Positions 63,052 to 64,000 of a stretch of DNA of 64,000 nucleotides are shown here, piece after piece. The notes below the pieces were generated by a model. The model made no database searches and was not told the DNA's origin. It saw nothing but the letters and a program-made list of their open reading frames with translations. The DNA is taken from positions 18,445 through 82,444 of the forward strand of contig CAMCXT010000007.1 of the NCBI GenBank assembly GCA_945883545.1, written 5' to 3'. Made by a program: the position numbers and the translations under genes. Every line of letters starts with the position of its first letter. Position 1 is the first letter of the stretch. The DNA comes from Chitinophaga pinensis. GTDB taxonomy: Bacteria; Bacteroidota; Bacteroidia; M30B66.

Positions 63052-63123
63052 TTTTGTTTAATCTTTGGGTATTGCTTGTTAAACAAAAACTGTTTAGTAT
63101 CTTTGTCAAAAGATTAAACAAAA
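63052..63123. promoter_or_regulatory. Promoter and probable MerR-type operators of the ECF sigma gene
   Basis: TTG (63076-63078) and TATCTTTG (63098-63105), spacer 19, form a good promoter. Around it are repeats of the motif TGTTTAAT: TTTTGTTTAATCTTT (63052-63066) and its perfect inverse AAAGATTAAACAAAA (63109-63123), plus GTTAAACAA (63078-63086) and ACTGTTTAG (63089-63097) between. Such clusters overlapping -33 and -7 fit repression by the neighbouring B12-dependent regulator. The rest of the 62820-63129 gap shows only a further GTTAAACAA copy near 62934. Confidence 0.65.
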
Positions 63124-63129
63124 CATTTT

Positions 63130-63633
63130 ATGTCAACGATCGAATTCAACACCGAAGTGCTCAGTTTAAGTAAGCCATTAAGATATTTCGCGTTGAACTT
63201 AACTTCAAACGACGAAGAGGCTAAAGACCTTCTACAAGAAACTTTGTTGAAGGCCATCAGCAATCGGCATCGATTTGCCGATAAAACAAACTTGAAGGCT
63301 TGGATGTATACAATCATGAAAAACATTTTCATCAACAATTACCGTCGTTCGATGAAAACAAATACAATTGTAGACAACACCAAAGACCTATATTTTCTCA
63401 ATATTCCACAACAAGCTGATTTTGTTGCACCTGAATCAACCTATTCAGAGCGGGAAATCTTAAAAAAAATTGAGATACTTGCAGATGAATACAAGATTCC
63501 TTTTACAATGTATTTCGACGGATACAAGTACAAAGAGATCGCAGACTATTTAGACCTTCCAATTGGAACGGTTAAAAGTCGTATCTTTTTGGCTAGACGT
63601 CAGTTGATGACAATGTTGAAAGGATATCGTTAA
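63130..63633 (+). CDS. ECF-type RNA polymerase sigma factor
   Basis: A 167-residue group IV sigma factor. Region 2 spans about residues 15-85 (NDEEAKDLLQETLLKAISNR, AWMYTIMKNIFINNYRR) and region 4 about 108-162 (FTMYFDGYKYKEIADYLDLP, GTVKSRIFLARRQL). Close homologues serve light-induced carotenoid operons (LitS-like). The gene is between the B12 regulator and the phytoene synthase gene on the same strand. No anti-sigma gene is adjacent, in line with control by transcription. Confidence 0.9.
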   Translation: MSTIEFNTEVLSLSKPLRYFALNLTSNDEEAKDLLQETLLKAISNRHRFADKTNLKAWMYTIMKNIFINNYRRSMKTNTIVDNTKDLYFLNIPQQADFVAPESTYSEREILKKIEILADEYKIPFTMYFDGYKYKEIADYLDLPIGTVKSRIFLARRQLMTMLKGYR

Positions 63634-63659
63634 TTCTTCTGAAATTGGGTTTAACAGGA

Positions 63660-64000
63660 ATGCATCTTTACAATGCAGTGAGTATTCGCTGCAGCAGAAT
63701 CACCACTAAGCGATACAGCACTTCATTCACATTAGGAATTAAGTCGCTAGCCGATCGTTATAGAGATCCGATTTATGCGATTTATGGATTCGTTCGATTT
63801 GCCGACGAAATTGTCGACACTTTTAATCGCCCCGATGCAGCCGAACTTCTTAGAGAATTTCGCGACGATACCTGGAAAGCGATTGAAAGAGGAATTAGCT
63901 TAAACCCAATTCTACATAGTTTCCAAGCTTGCGTTAACGAGTACAAAATAGAGCGCGAGCTCATTGATACTTTTCTCAATTCGATGGAGATGGACCTCTC
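63660..64000 (+). CDS. crtB: Phytoene/squalene synthase, N-terminal part
   Basis: The start is ATG 63660 (MHLYNAVSIRCSRITTKRYS) and the gene is cut by the right edge after about 113 codons. It shows the family's early motif RYSTSFTLGI, then YAIYGFVRFADEIVDTF, whose Asp-rich DEIVD is the prenyl-diphosphate-binding motif. CrtB joins two geranylgeranyl diphosphates to phytoene, the first step of carotenoid synthesis. It is 26 bp after the sigma gene, consistent with one operon. Confidence 0.88.
   Translation, partial: MHLYNAVSIRCSRITTKRYSTSFTLGIKSLADRYRDPIYAIYGFVRFADEIVDTFNRPDAAELLREFRDDTWKAIERGISLNPILHSFQACVNEYKIERELIDTFLNSMEMDL

Overview
The window looks like a chromosome segment of a Bacteroidota bacterium, most likely in or near the Flavobacteriales. 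The signs are two secreted proteins with type IX secretion (T9SS) sorting tails (one type A, one gliding-motility/type B), many promoters of the Bacteroidota form TAnnTTTG with almost no Shine-Dalgarno sequences, an F-type ATP synthase operon without the beta and epsilon genes, FtsX, DUF3098 and DUF3108 proteins, and a near-complete kynurenine pathway. All functions are read from sequence by eye; no database search was run.

Layout. 1-1.6 kb: end of ispD and purD. 1.6-3.1 kb: a regular array of GGCC palindromes (about 52-bp period) around a broken REP-associated (IS200-like) transposase. 3.1-8.1 kb: a minus-strand run with an M90 peptidase, a fatty-acid desaturase, pfkA, a beta-helix lipoprotein and a [2Fe-2S] protein. 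8.1-16.7 kb: an accessory-looking stretch with an epimerase, a sodium-symporter-like protein, two related proteins of unknown function and a DUF2779 nuclease between them. 16.7-20.5 kb: esterase, HD hydrolase, universal stress protein and serS. 20.6-30.8 kb: a T9SS Ig-repeat protein, prfB with its programmed frameshift, a yhcG-type nuclease broken by one stop codon, lipB and a sugar-phosphate isomerase. 31-36 kb: atpBEFHAG. 36-39 kb: truB, uppP, DUF3098 and ftsX. 39-42.6 kb: leuS carrying an in-frame nuclease element. 42.6-46.8 kb: membrane protein, serpin, fumC. 46.9-55.8 kb: tryptophan 2,3-dioxygenase, a toxin-antitoxin pair, feoAB, an MFS transporter, kmo and kynU. 56-64 kb: recQ, a T9SS type-B protein, ribE, then a B12-type MerR regulator, an ECF sigma factor and the start of phytoene synthase, which together look like a light-controlled carotenoid switch.

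The most striking item is in leuS. A 714-bp cassette (exactly 238 codons) encoding a DUF559/Vsr-like endonuclease domain, bounded by inverted terminal repeats that each contain a perfect 9-bp hairpin, sits in frame inside the tRNA-editing domain of leucyl-tRNA synthetase. The whole chimera is a single open frame, so an essential gene appears to carry a selfish nuclease as a translated insert. Other items worth a second look are the 17-unit palindrome array with its transposase, which is interrupted at a perfect 20-bp inverted repeat; a second palindromic element before fumC; the operator-like repeats ahead of the carotenoid sigma factor; and a stem-loop between atpE and atpF.
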